In this document: in pieces, positions 1 to 7,355 of the stretch
How the letters are laid out: each line of letters starts with the position of its first letter
Numbering within the stretch: the stretch's first letter is position 1
Source: a bacterium
GTDB taxonomy: Bacteria; Pseudomonadota; Alphaproteobacteria; Rhizobiales; Aestuariivirgaceae
Length of the DNA stretch: 64,000 nt
Assembly: GCA_022842165.1 (NCBI GenBank)
Contig: JALHQC010000017.1
Coordinates: forward strand, 1-64,000
Reading direction: 5' to 3'
Position numbers and translations under genes: made by a program
The notes under the pieces: model-generated
What the model was told of the DNA's origin: nothing
What the model saw: only the letters and a program-made list of their open reading frames with translations
Database searches by the model: none

Positions 1-125
1 GTTAGAAGGGCTGTTCATAGATACACTCTAGATGAGGTAATATGATACCGCAATCTTCCAAAAAGCGGCTGGAGTGCATTTGTCTCCGTCGCTTCACTGC
101 TTGGATGGATCGTAGCATCTCTGAG

Positions 126-614
126 TCAAGCCCCAAGAGCCCGGATGATCGCCTGCCACTGCTCTGCAGTGACCGTCACGCCGGCCGACACGTCGCGAAA
201 GCTGTTCAGTGCGCCGACGGCTTTCACCGGCCTCAACCTGGCTAGATCGCGTTCCGCCACGACATAGATTTCCAACGGGTTGATGGCCGCGAAGATGGCA
301 AGGCGATCGGGCTGATCGTCTCCAAACAATTCAAGACGCTGCTCGCCTCGATCATGGAAGCCGATGAAAATCTTGAGCCGCCCGAAACTATCGCCGCGGA
401 TGACGAATGCACAAAGCTGCCAGGGCGTCGGGATTTCGTTGACCATTAGGACATGCTCGCCAGCCGTAGCGATGGGCGCCAGGCAGTCAGAGGCGACGTG
501 CATCAACGTTAGGTCAAAACCGCCGCCCTGATGGCCGCCAAGCTGTTCAATGCCGTCATCAACTTTCCAGCCGATCACAGATGGTCCGCCGAATTTGGTT
601 TCGCAGGTCAGCAT
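126..614 (-). CDS. Hypothetical element protein following the TipJ fragment
   Basis: This 162-residue protein starts at the ATG giving MLTCETKFGG, 7 nt after the stop of the TipJ-like gene; an upstream in-frame ATG at 641 would overlap that gene. I do not recognise a family. It has no signal peptide or membrane segment, and it is mixed alpha/beta in appearance with several aspartate- and arginine-rich stretches (for example HDRGEQRLELFGDDQPDRL). Its position directly after a tail-tip gene suggests a phage-derived tail or accessory protein, but that is inference. It is the leftmost gene I can support; the 125 bases to its left hold only a doubtful 38-codon frame. Confidence 0.6.
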   Translation of the reverse strand: MLTCETKFGGPSVIGWKVDDGIEQLGGHQGGGFDLTLMHVASDCLAPIATAGEHVLMVNEIPTPWQLCAFVIRGDSFGRLKIFIGFHDRGEQRLELFGDDQPDRLAIFAAINPLEIYVVAERDLARLRPVKAVGALNSFRDVSAGVTVTAEQWQAIIRALGA

Positions 615-621
615 CGCCGTC

Positions 622-1080
622 TCACAACTTCGGTGGCACAATGGATGTCAGGCCGATTCGCCCCTCGACACCGAAACTGGCGGCCGCCATGGCAGCGCCC
701 AATCCACCTTCAAGGGCCCCTACGCCCAACATCATACCTAGCCCGCCCGCGCCGATGAATGCCGTTCCCGCCACGAGCGCCAGCGCCGCGACGATGGTGA
801 TGACCTGTTTCGTTCCGCCGCCACCGCCACCACCGCCATGCAGCGTTGGCGGATGGATGGTGATGATGACCGGGTCGGTGATCGTGCCCTCGCGCGGGCG
901 CACCCGGCCCCACCACGAACGCGGCACCGGCTCGCCATTGATGGCGATGGTGCAGAACTCCAGCATGTATTCTGGAATGCCCGGCGCGGCTGCCACGATG
1001 GCCGCCAGCGTCATTCCCGGTTCAATGCGGTATGTGCAGGGCGGTTCCAGCCAGTCGGGCCGTGCGGTCACGTTAAGCAT
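622..1080 (-). CDS. TipJ-like phage tail tip protein, N-terminal part only
   Basis: The 152-residue product begins MLNVTARPDW and contains a short domain resembling the N-terminus of lambda J/TipJ-type host-specificity proteins: a beta-rich segment ending in VPRSWWGRVRPREGT, then ITIHPP, a run of eight glycines, and a hydrophobic stretch (roughly residues 90-130). In full-length tail-tip proteins such a head is followed by more than 700 residues of hub domains, but here a TGA follows VPPKL. I chose the ATG at 1080, which follows the stop of the preceding 30-codon frame by 5 nt. It could be a truncated relic or a short protein kept by the element. Family call is from motif memory. Confidence 0.6.
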   Translation of the reverse strand: MLNVTARPDWLEPPCTYRIEPGMTLAAIVAAAPGIPEYMLEFCTIAINGEPVPRSWWGRVRPREGTITDPVIITIHPPTLHGGGGGGGGTKQVITIVAALALVAGTAFIGAGGLGMMLGVGALEGGLGAAMAAASFGVEGRIGLTSIVPPKL

Positions 1081-1085
1081 GGCGG

Positions 1086-1178
1086 TCACCTGTTGATGAG
1101 AGCTGGCGGGACGCCAAATGCGGCCTGCGTCTTGTTGGCGCCGACAATATCGATGCCCAGACGTTGCGTCGTCGCCAT
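1086..1178 (-). pseudogene. 30-codon remnant resembling the start of a phage tape-measure gene
   Basis: A GGAG Shine-Dalgarno about 8 nt upstream leads to an ATG that encodes MATTQRLGIDIVGANKTQAA and then ten more residues before a TGA. Openings of this kind (ATTQRLGIDIVG followed by a charged KTQAAF segment) are typical of phage tail tape-measure proteins, which are usually many hundreds of residues long. The frame closes after 30 codons and is followed 5 nt later by the TipJ-like gene, so most of the tail gene block seems to have been deleted between them. A real micropeptide cannot be excluded because the ribosome binding site is intact. Confidence 0.5.
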
Positions 1179-1202
1179 CAGCCTTTCTCCGTGTGTGAGT
1201 AG

Positions 1203-1243
1203 AAGGGCGCGGGTTGCGGGCTCTCAACCGCTCCCGCGCCCTT
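1203..1243. other. GC-rich inverted repeat between element genes
   Basis: An 11-bp arm (AAGGGCGCGGG) at 1203-1213 is repeated in perfect inverted form at 1233-1243, with a 19-base loop. It lies in the gap between the 173-residue gene and the tape-measure remnant. No strong T-tract follows on the minus strand, so it could be a weak terminator, an mRNA-stabilising hairpin, or a recombination scar near the apparent deletion. Confidence 0.5.
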
Positions 1244-1337
1244 TGTCGCGGCCGTCGCCATGCAGAACGACAACCCGCAACCCCCTTGCCGCCTGACGTC
1301 GGTTCGGGGGCAGTGAGGCGAGGAAAGGACGCTCGCC

Positions 1338-1859
1338 TTACCGTGAAAAAATGCGAGCACGGCCACCATCCTTCGCGCGCATGTAACTGGCGAACACCGC
1401 GAAGCTGCCGAATTCCGCACGAATCTCGGAACTGGCGCGCCATGTCTCGGCATAGCCGTTGATTGCCAGCCTGTTGGCGCTCGATAGCTGAAGGCCGGCC
1501 TTTTCGAGACCGGTAATGTAGCTCGTCACGTCAGGATGTTGCGCGCGCAACTGCTCCGCCCTTATGCCGGTCTTTTTGCAATGTTCCTGTTCTCGCCAAG
1601 CACTGTATGCGCCTAGCGATCCGAATTCGGTCTGGAGAGCGGCATCGGCCTTCCAGTCGGCAAGAATCTGCTCATGGAAACTCTTGGGCGCCGACATCAC
1701 CGAGGGGGCCGTCGCTAACAGTTGCCGCGGCGACTCTCTGCCGGGCGGACCAGCCTGAACAGCCATCCGGTTTACCGTTGAAGCCACCGGAGGCTTCGCG
1801 ATCTGATCAAGTCCCGCCGCCCGCGCGACGGCCGCCAGCATCGATTCTTTGGGTTCCAT
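1338..1859 (-). CDS. Hypothetical element protein with an internal EFGS-type repeat
   Basis: The 173-residue protein is preceded by GTGGAG about 9 nt before the ATG at 1859, which supports this start even though it overlaps the upstream gene by 53 nt. Two related segments are visible, LADWKADAALQTEFGSLGAY near residues 65-90 and TWRASSEIRAEFGSFAVF near residues 138-160, sharing the pattern W-x-A-x4-x-x-EFGS. C-terminal segments of this shape occur in several phage-encoded proteins, but I cannot assign a function. The N-terminal 60 residues are proline- and alanine-rich and probably flexible. Soluble; no membrane segment. Confidence 0.6.
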   Translation of the reverse strand: MEPKESMLAAVARAAGLDQIAKPPVASTVNRMAVQAGPPGRESPRQLLATAPSVMSAPKSFHEQILADWKADAALQTEFGSLGAYSAWREQEHCKKTGIRAEQLRAQHPDVTSYITGLEKAGLQLSSANRLAINGYAETWRASSEIRAEFGSFAVFASYMRAKDGGRARIFSR

Positions 1860-2547
1860 GTTCGGTATTCTCCACGGTCGTTTCGGTATTGATGGACCGG
1901 ATTTTGTCGGCTGTCAGGATCGTAATGGGTTGTAATTCAGCGCTCTCCGAAATGGGCGAAGTAACTGAATTGAGTATGCTTTCGAGTAATTCGACGGGGG
2001 TTGAATATTGACCTTGCAGATCCCCCGAACGCGACCAAAGAGCATCCAGCCGGTTCCGCACGCGCCGGAAGGCCATAAATCGCCCCTCATCCTCGAACAC
2101 GTCCTGAAGCGGTTTCGAGTTGCGGAACTGCACCAGGGCAGCGGTTTCAAATGCCGCGGCCTCGCGATAGAACCGGCGCACTGCGATCTTGATCCAGCTA
2201 TCGCTCGGCACCGGCAAACTTGCCGCGTTGAAACGATCACGAAGGCGATTCGCCAGGACAGACTGCGACACGGGAAGGCCGTCGGGGTCCTTGAGCGTAA
2301 GGTCGAAAAGCGCGGCTTCCGCCCATGCCCGGTCATGAACAGGTTTTCGGCCCGTGCGCGCTACGCTATGCCTCACCGATGACGCCGCCCCTATATTGCC
2401 GAAAATCTGATCTGCCAGTTCAAGGCATTGCTGATCGACCGCCACCGCACCCAGCGAAAGGCCAGCCTGGCGGCGCACAAAGGCGGCCAGAGCGGTGGCA
2501 AGCTGCCCTCGCCCTGACTTCGCCATCGATGCCGTGTGCCTGGTCAT
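1807..2547 (-). CDS. Hypothetical element protein, 246 residues
   Basis: No family recognised. The protein is mostly helical, with an arginine-rich middle (VRRFYREAAAF, FRRVRNRLDALW) and a low-complexity C-terminus ending in arginine and glycine that overlaps the next gene. The start at 2547 lies 7 nt after the stop of the coiled-coil gene, with AGGA immediately before the ATG; a second in-frame ATG at 2526 (MAKSGRGQLA) would be equally plausible. Its position between a terminase small subunit and tail fragments suggests a virion or regulatory role, which is inference only. Confidence 0.55.
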   Translation of the reverse strand: MTRHTASMAKSGRGQLATALAAFVRRQAGLSLGAVAVDQQCLELADQIFGNIGAASSVRHSVARTGRKPVHDRAWAEAALFDLTLKDPDGLPVSQSVLANRLRDRFNAASLPVPSDSWIKIAVRRFYREAAAFETAALVQFRNSKPLQDVFEDEGRFMAFRRVRNRLDALWSRSGDLQGQYSTPVELLESILNSVTSPISESAELQPITILTADKIRSINTETTVENTEHGTQRIDAGGRRAGGGT

Positions 2548-2553
2548 TCCTGA

Positions 2554-3228
2554 TCAGTCGAGATGCTGCAGAACAGGACCGAAGGCGCGAACTTTGCCGG
2601 GATCGATCTTCGGCGCCGGCCAGTACGTCGGGAGCTTCAGAACAGCCGCCGGCCGCAAGTCGTTATCGAGAAGGAAATCCGCCGGCACATTGGCGTGCTC
2701 GATAGGCTGGCTGGGGTTCAACTCACGCATGGCGGCGAGACGTTTTCCAACGAGTTCCGTCCGGACGTTCGGCACCTTGAGATCAGGGCGCCCGGCGGCA
2801 CTGAAGTGGGCATTCTCCGAAGCGATGTCTTTCTGCACGTCCTCGATTGCGGCCGTGAGATCGGCAAGTTTCACCGCGGCAGCATGCCATTGGCGAAGCA
2901 ACTGACGTTCACGCCCGGCAAGCTTGGCCGCTTCCCGCGACCTGGCTTCCAGTGCCGAAGCCTTCTCGGCTGCTTCCGCTTCCTGCTTGCGGCGTTCAGC
3001 GCCGTCAACCGCGATGCGCAGGGTCTCGGCCCGTTCCTTCGCCGCAGCGATAGCGATCTGAAGTTTGGCGATGCCAGCCTCGCCTTCACTGAAAATCGCA
3101 TCTTCGCGCTTCCCTTCGAGGTTGCGAACCTCAGCCACAGCCGCGGCCAAATCGGCTTCGAGTTGCGGAATGAGCTCTGCGAAACTGGCCGCCGTCTTCA
3201 GGCCCTTCAGCCGGTCGAAAATTTTCAT
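2554..3228 (-). CDS. Coiled-coil hypothetical protein of the element
   Basis: I chose the ATG at 3228 (MKIFDRLKGL), with AGGAACG a suitable distance upstream, over longer frames that read through a non-coding leader. The 224-residue product has a long alanine/glutamate/arginine-rich heptad region from about residue 20 to 150 (for example KERAETLRIAVDGAERRKQE), predicting an extended coiled coil, then a proline-containing C-terminal tail. Phage scaffolding and head-assembly proteins can look like this, but no diagnostic motif is present. It is transcribed with the terminase small subunit. Confidence 0.6.
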   Translation of the reverse strand: MKIFDRLKGLKTAASFAELIPQLEADLAAAVAEVRNLEGKREDAIFSEGEAGIAKLQIAIAAAKERAETLRIAVDGAERRKQEAEAAEKASALEARSREAAKLAGRERQLLRQWHAAAVKLADLTAAIEDVQKDIASENAHFSAAGRPDLKVPNVRTELVGKRLAAMRELNPSQPIEHANVPADFLLDNDLRPAAVLKLPTYWPAPKIDPGKVRAFGPVLQHLD

Positions 3229-3310
3229 GTCGTCGTTCCTTCGTTGCATCGCCGGACCATCCGGCGAAGGTTTGTGCGAACCGGCACCGTGCCGGTCCGA
3301 ATTCATGAGT

Positions 3311-3457
3311 TCAGAATTCCTTGAAGATCGCCCACGTGGCCTGCTGCCGCTGCAGCATGGTGGCGCGTGATGCCCGGCCCCTCTCCTCGATCTGGCGCGC
3401 AAGGGCCGCAGCCGCCCGTTTGGCGGCATGCACAGGGCGAAACTCAGGGCGGGTCAT
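3311..3457 (-). CDS. Small basic protein downstream of the terminase small subunit
   Basis: A 48-codon gene starts with ATGA overlapping the stop of the terminase small-subunit gene, which suggests translational coupling. The product (MTRPEFRPVHAAKRAAAAL at its start) is rich in alanine and arginine, predicted helical, and ends KEF. No homologue is recognised. The overlap and its continuous frame are the only support; it could assist packaging or be an unrelated small protein. Confidence 0.5.
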   Translation of the reverse strand: MTRPEFRPVHAAKRAAAALARQIEERGRASRATMLQRQQATWAIFKEF

Positions 3458-3930
3458 GGGTGAGCCTCGCTGTCGGCATCCTGCACCACGTCGGCGCCGG
3501 AGATCGCATTGAGCGCCGCGTCGATCTCGTGGCGAATGTGGGACTCGATCTCAGTCACCGGCCGCGATGGATCAATGCGCGCGGCAGCAAGGCCGGGGAT
3601 CATCAGCACCCTGTCGCGGATGGCGCCCGTGATGGCAGTCCAGGCCTGGTCGATCTGCTCCGCCGGCACGAGGCCAGCTGTCTTCTGAGCCAGGGCGAAC
3701 TCAGCCAGGTCGGCCCGAGCGGCATCGAGGCGCGCGCGCTGCAGCTCCGGGCCTAGTCCCGCCCCACGCAACGCGAGCGCTGCCATAGCTGTGCGCACCG
3801 TCCAGCCGTCATATCCGCCATCAGTGACGCCATCAGGGGCCACGCCACGTAGCGCCGCGGTGATCGTTCTGCGGTCACGTCCGATCTCGACGGCAAGAGC
3901 GTTGATGCTGAAGACTTTGAGCGGTTTCAT
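3454..3930 (-). CDS. Phage terminase small subunit, Nu1-like
   Basis: The 158-residue protein has an N-terminal winged-helix-like segment (INALAVEIGRDRRTITAALRG, residues about 9-29, split by an arginine pair) followed by a helical region (ELQRARLDAARADLAEFALAQ) and VPAEQIDQAWTAITGAIRDR, the pattern of Nu1-type small terminases that recognise packaging sites. An AGGAACC Shine-Dalgarno precedes the ATG. In phages this gene is followed by the large ATPase/nuclease subunit; here it is followed by a 48-codon gene and a coiled-coil gene, and no large terminase is seen. A lone small terminase is a known feature of packaging-hijacking satellites, so the absence is informative. Confidence 0.7.
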   Translation of the reverse strand: MKPLKVFSINALAVEIGRDRRTITAALRGVAPDGVTDGGYDGWTVRTAMAALALRGAGLGPELQRARLDAARADLAEFALAQKTAGLVPAEQIDQAWTAITGAIRDRVLMIPGLAAARIDPSRPVTEIESHIRHEIDAALNAISGADVVQDADSEAHP

Positions 3931-4092
3931 CGAAGGTTCCTGATGGCGTTGTGGTGGAGCACTAGTGAGTTCTGTGACTGGTTGTATGTCGCCGAGCGAA
4001 CTACCCTGGGTTGCGTAATGCGCCAGAAGAACCTAGGCCGGCATGGGAGGTAGGCAGATGCTCCCTGCCCTCGTGTTGGTGCTGGTGGCGGC

Positions 4093-4287
4093 TCACGTGT
4101 TGGCTTCCAGTTCATCAGCGAGACGACGCAGCAATCGGGCAGCGGCATGAGGTTCGATGTCTGGTGCGAGCGTTACCGAGACAGGTGGCGATGACTTCAC
4201 TACCGATGCTGGCATGGTCACCGAGCGTCGGGTCATCGTGCCATCAGTGGCGATGGTGACGGTCTGCCGGTCCATGAAAGTGGTCAT
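4093..4287 (-). CDS. Small hypothetical element protein, 64 residues
   Basis: A strong GGAGGA Shine-Dalgarno 8 nt upstream fixes the ATG at 4287. The product is threonine/valine-rich at its N-terminus (MDRQTVTIATDGTMTRRSV) and ends in a helix (HAAARLLRRLADELEANT). No family recognised. It sits between the repeat field following the AAA ATPase gene and the terminase small-subunit gene; the 162 bases down to the latter show no clear gene. Confidence 0.6.
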   Translation of the reverse strand: MTTFMDRQTVTIATDGTMTRRSVTMPASVVKSSPPVSVTLAPDIEPHAAARLLRRLADELEANT

Positions 4288-4320
4288 GGCTTGATCCTCC
4301 AAAAGCTGTGATCTGGGGAC

Positions 4321-4422
4321 GTCCGGACAGCCGGACACCCTCTTATAGAGGGGTGTCCTGTCCGTCCGGCCTCGACCGTGTGGGACAAGTGCCGCTTGTC
4401 CGGTGTTGTCCAGTTTGTCCGG
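4321..4422. repeat. TTGTCC(GG) repeat field, candidate element replication origin
   Basis: Three direct copies of TTGTCC lie at 4396, 4406 and 4415, spaced 10 and 9 nt; the first and third continue as TTGTCCGG. An inverted copy (GGACAA) is at 4383. To the left, 4321-4360 holds GTCCGGAC, GCCGGAC and GTCCGGC in mirrored arrangement around a hairpin (GGACACCCTC / GAGGGGTGTCC). A further TTGTCCGG lies at 4591 inside the end of the AAA ATPase gene. Iterons beside a primase-helicase pair are how many satellite and plasmid origins look, so I read this as a possible origin; nothing here proves replication. Confidence 0.5.
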
Positions 4423-4423
4423 G

Positions 4424-5545
4424 TCATCTATTGATCCAAGTCCAGTCATCGAATACGCCAACAATTCCAGCGTCTTGCAGTTTCTGAGCGGCGCGCGCGA
4501 ACGCCTTGCGCTTTGCTTCTGCGGTGTCCGCTTCGGTGATTTGAACCTTCGCGCAAGCGTCTCTCCAAATGGGCATCCGGACAGCCCGTTTTGTCCGGCT
4601 TAAAAGGGTGCTGGCAGGCGGAATTTCACCACTGGCGGCGATGGCTTCTTCGAGTGCTCGAAGGGCAATGAGGGCGGGCCCGGAGACCTTGGCGCGCTTC
4701 GTTCCTTCGTTGGATTGCCAGGTGTCGACCGTGACGATGCAGCTGGTCTCGCCGCCGCTGCCGTCAATCTCGACGGGCTCCAGATCGAAGGAAAGGGTCA
4801 GGCCTTCCTGTCCATCCTTCTGCTTTGTGACGGTGGCACTGCGACCGGCTTCCGTCTTTTCCACGAGGATTTCGGTGTCGGCAGCAGCGCGGAGAACACT
4901 TGATCCCCTGGCGCCACGGCTTCCGTCTTTGCCGATGTGGTGCACAAGGGCCACCGATGTCTGCAGCGCCTCAATGATCTTTCCGCCATTGTCGACGAGG
5001 ACAGAAACATCCTTGGCGCTGTTCTCATCCGCCCCTTGCATGACGCGCGCCATGGTATCGATGATTACAAGGGCGATGGCCTCGCCCACTTGCTGACGAA
5101 TGCGAAGGATCAACTCTTCAGCGTCACCATCGGTATGACCCAGATCAGGCGCATCGGTGATGACATAGAATTGCACCCCGGAAGGCAGTTTCATTTGCTG
5201 GCGAAACGCCACCATGCGCTTCATGAAGCCGCGCGCACCTTCTGCTGTGACATAGACGACGGCGCCCGATGCTGTGGGTTTCCCGCCCCAAGATCGCGCC
5301 GCCGCAATGTGCATCCCCATATGCGATGCAAAGAAGGATTTGCCGCATCCCGACTCACCATAGATCACAGCCAGAACGCCGCGAGTTAGTATGTCCTGAA
5401 CGAGATCATCCGCCTTTGGAGGCAGTTCAATTGCGTCAACCCGAACCGCAGCGAATCGCAACTTGCGCGACATGACCTGTTTCAGTTCAGGCACGCGTCC
5501 ATTGGCCTTCGGATGGTCGACCTCTTCGCGGAAACGCGCATCCAT
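4424..5545 (-). CDS. RepA-like AAA ATPase (probable replicative helicase)
   Basis: The ATG at 5545 overlaps the stop of the primase-like gene by one base (TGATG), so the 373-residue form is preferred. Residues 63-70 are a Walker A motif (GESGCGKS, lysine 69) and ALVIIDTMARV near residue 158-167 is Walker B; the fold matches hexameric RecA-like/RepA helicases (AAA_25). A C-terminal domain (about 280-373) contains a helical DNA-binding-like segment. With the Toprim protein upstream it forms a primase-helicase pair that would replicate the element autonomously after excision. The repeat field begins at its stop codon. Confidence 0.8.
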   Translation of the reverse strand: MDARFREEVDHPKANGRVPELKQVMSRKLRFAAVRVDAIELPPKADDLVQDILTRGVLAVIYGESGCGKSFFASHMGMHIAAARSWGGKPTASGAVVYVTAEGARGFMKRMVAFRQQMKLPSGVQFYVITDAPDLGHTDGDAEELILRIRQQVGEAIALVIIDTMARVMQGADENSAKDVSVLVDNGGKIIEALQTSVALVHHIGKDGSRGARGSSVLRAAADTEILVEKTEAGRSATVTKQKDGQEGLTLSFDLEPVEIDGSGGETSCIVTVDTWQSNEGTKRAKVSGPALIALRALEEAIAASGEIPPASTLLSRTKRAVRMPIWRDACAKVQITEADTAEAKRKAFARAAQKLQDAGIVGVFDDWTWINR

Positions 5546-6453
5546 CAGGCGGCCCCCGCGATGTCGCCGAAGTCCTGCCCGACGACATTCGGCGTCAGGC
5601 GGACCACCTCCCGTCCTGCAGCGGTCCAGCGCTCCGAGCATTCAAGTGCGGCGCGCTCGCCGGTGCCGCTCTCATCATTGTCGACCAAGATCGTCAGCGC
5701 TTCGATGCCGGCGAGAACCGGGAACTTGGCGAGATTGCCAGCCGTGGCAGTGGCCCAGGCAGGACAGAGAGCCGTGGAGCATACGGTGACACGGGTGGCA
5801 GCACAGAGCACGGTTTCGATGCCCTCGCCGATCACAAGCCCCGTGGTGACCTCATCATCAGGCCAGAGGCGGATGACGCAGCCTGCAGACCGTCCAAGCA
5901 TCTTGCGGCCGATCTTTTGCCCCTGCGGGCTCACAGCGGTCCTGTGGATGGCCTTGGGCGCACCGGTGATGGCGTCGGTCATCAGGGCGATGATGCAGCC
6001 GTGACGCCCCTGCTCCCACGGGCATAGACCATGCCACCGTAAGGCGGTGTGGATGCGCTTAGGAAGCTGCCCGATGTCGACGCCGCGATTCGCGTAGTAG
6101 GTCAGCCCCTGGGTGCCATCCAGATGCGTAGCCTCACCCCAGATCGCCAGTGCTCTCGATGTGCGCGCTTCGTTAGCGGCCGATGCGGTAATCTTTTGCT
6201 CGTGCTGGCGCGGCTCCCATGCGGAGCGGTCAACCGGCTGCTGATCACGGATGCCAAGCCGGTCCTTCACATAGTCGCGGCATGTGCGCCAATCGTCACC
6301 GGCAAAGCTGTGCACCCGAAAGAGATCAGGTAAGTTCGGATCGAGAAACACCGCAAGGCTGCGGTCATGTTTCGAGTGACCTGGACCGGGCGCCAGCACA
6401 TGGCCATTCGAAACGATGCCGCCAAGAGCGCGCGCAATGGTCTGCAGGTTCAT
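5545..6453 (-). CDS. Toprim-domain primase-like protein
   Basis: Start at 6453 overlaps the stop of the HNH gene by four bases (ATGA), giving 302 residues. The C-terminal half carries a Toprim signature: GLVIGEGIETVL with glutamate 210 and LTILVDNDESG with aspartates 258 and 260, the metal-binding acids of primases. The N-terminal third (HSKHDRSLAVFL, SFAGDDWRTC) matches phage DUF7146/CHC2-less primase heads; the zinc-finger cysteine set of DnaG is absent. It is coupled to the AAA ATPase gene and likely supplies primers for element replication. Family assignment rests on these motifs. Confidence 0.75.
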   Translation of the reverse strand: MNLQTIARALGGIVSNGHVLAPGPGHSKHDRSLAVFLDPNLPDLFRVHSFAGDDWRTCRDYVKDRLGIRDQQPVDRSAWEPRQHEQKITASAANEARTSRALAIWGEATHLDGTQGLTYYANRGVDIGQLPKRIHTALRWHGLCPWEQGRHGCIIALMTDAITGAPKAIHRTAVSPQGQKIGRKMLGRSAGCVIRLWPDDEVTTGLVIGEGIETVLCAATRVTVCSTALCPAWATATAGNLAKFPVLAGIEALTILVDNDESGTGERAALECSERWTAAGREVVRLTPNVVGQDFGDIAGAA

Positions 6454-6914
6454 GCGGCACCTGTGAAAAGTGCGGGATGCGCGGAATGCTGACAACTGCC
6501 TCTCTTGCTGCGCGACCTCGCCTTATACTTGGCTGCGGCGATGGCATTGCAGGCGCGGCAGCTGCGGCGGCCCTTGTGCCGGTAAGTGTTCTGTTCATCG
6601 AATGCGTGGCCGTGCTCGCAACTGACTTTCCGCGCATTGCAGGCAGGCGGAGAAAGCCCGATCATCGTGTTCTCAAGCCGGGTGAGCACCATCAAATGGA
6701 GCGGGTTCACGCAGCGACGGTTGCGGCAACAGTGGTTGAGAACCATGCCGGAAGGGATTTCCCCATTGAAGACAGTCCAAGCCATGCGGTGCGCCAGCCA
6801 AGTCGAACGGCGAAACGCGCTGCGACCATAGCCATCATCATCGACACGATGTTGCCACTGCCAGCAGCCCTCAGCCGTGACGATAACAGCGGCCTTGATC
6901 TGAGCGGGCGTCAT
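6450..6914 (-). CDS. HNH endonuclease-like protein
   Basis: The 154-residue protein has an HNH_3-type core, with an arginine-histidine pair near residue 42 (HRMAW), then LNHCCRNRRCVNPLHL with histidine 61, asparagine 70 and histidine 73. A second cluster (CEHGHAFDEQNTY, CRACN) looks like a zinc knuckle. Such proteins are common in phages as homing or packaging-associated nucleases. The start overlaps the stop of the preceding 67-residue frame by four bases and the stop overlaps the primase start, so it is part of the same coupled train. CGGAG upstream serves as ribosome binding site. Confidence 0.75.
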   Translation of the reverse strand: MTPAQIKAAVIVTAEGCWQWQHRVDDDGYGRSAFRRSTWLAHRMAWTVFNGEIPSGMVLNHCCRNRRCVNPLHLMVLTRLENTMIGLSPPACNARKVSCEHGHAFDEQNTYRHKGRRSCRACNAIAAAKYKARSRSKRGSCQHSAHPALFTGAA

Positions 6915-7114
6915 GTCGATCGCTCCGCGATGGCAAAGGCGACGACCATGCAGTTCGGATCGAGCGTGTAGCGGATGCCAGTTGCAAACTTGCGGATGCT
7001 GTTGCTATATTCGCTGCGCGTCCCACACGCAGAACCCTCTATAGCCCCCGTCTTCGCCCCCCGGCTGGCGGGGGTTTTCATTTTAGGCGGGTCCTTCAAA
7101 TTGCGAGTTCGCAT
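6911..7114 (-). CDS. Small hypothetical protein between HTH and HNH genes
   Basis: A 67-residue frame starts 2 nt after the stop of the AlpA-like gene and overlaps the HNH start by four bases, which supports real translation. A second ATG (MKTPASRGAKTG) lies 33 nt downstream. The product is basic at its start and has no recognised domain; ITYTLDP-like segment RYTLDPNCMVVAFAIAE is near the C-terminus. A GC-rich inverted repeat (7057-7074) lies within the coding sequence, so an alternative reading is that this is a leader region rather than a gene. Confidence 0.45.
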   Translation of the reverse strand: MRTRNLKDPPKMKTPASRGAKTGAIEGSACGTRSEYSNSIRKFATGIRYTLDPNCMVVAFAIAERST

Positions 7115-7116
7115 CG

Positions 7117-7326
7117 TCAGGCGCTCGCCTCTTCCTTGGCGGAAGCCGCGCCCTCACCATTCAGAAGACGTTCGAATGGGATGCGCGGCACCAACAGGCG
7201 CTTGCCGATCCGGATCGATGGAATGTCACCGCGGCGCACGGCGTCATAACAAGAGTTCCGGCCAATCCCCAATCGCTGCGCTGCCTCGTCAACCGAGTAA
7301 GTCGCAGGCTGCAAATCATTTGACAT
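7117..7326 (-). CDS. AlpA/excisionase-type helix-turn-helix regulator
   Basis: The 69-residue protein shows the MerR-like HTH_17 pattern: YSVDEAAQRLGIGRNSCYDA followed by VRRGDIPSIRIGKRLLVPR, the signature of excisionases and AlpA-type activators. AAAGGAG about 8 nt upstream of the ATG supports the start. It is the first gene of the minus-strand train and is divergent from the ribbon-helix-helix gene, with an inverted-repeat operator between them. Such proteins control integrase direction or turn on early genes; either role would fit here. Confidence 0.8.
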   Translation of the reverse strand: MSNDLQPATYSVDEAAQRLGIGRNSCYDAVRRGDIPSIRIGKRLLVPRIPFERLLNGEGAASAKEEASA

Positions 7327-7355
7327 GCCCGATCTCCTTTGAGGTTTTGTTAAAT

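Noticed and set aside
2-118. Minus-strand 38-codon frame left of the first element gene
   Set aside because: No convincing ribosome binding site, no recognised family, and composition unlike neighbours; too weak to annotate.
3927-4148. Minus-strand 73-codon frame before the terminase small subunit
   Set aside because: Overlaps the adjacent 64-residue gene with no ribosome site and no family.
7057-7084. Plus-strand terminator (CCCCC/GGGGG followed by TTTTCATTTT)
   Set aside because: No plus-strand gene lies upstream, and the sequence is within a frame coupled to the HTH and HNH genes; left as a note.
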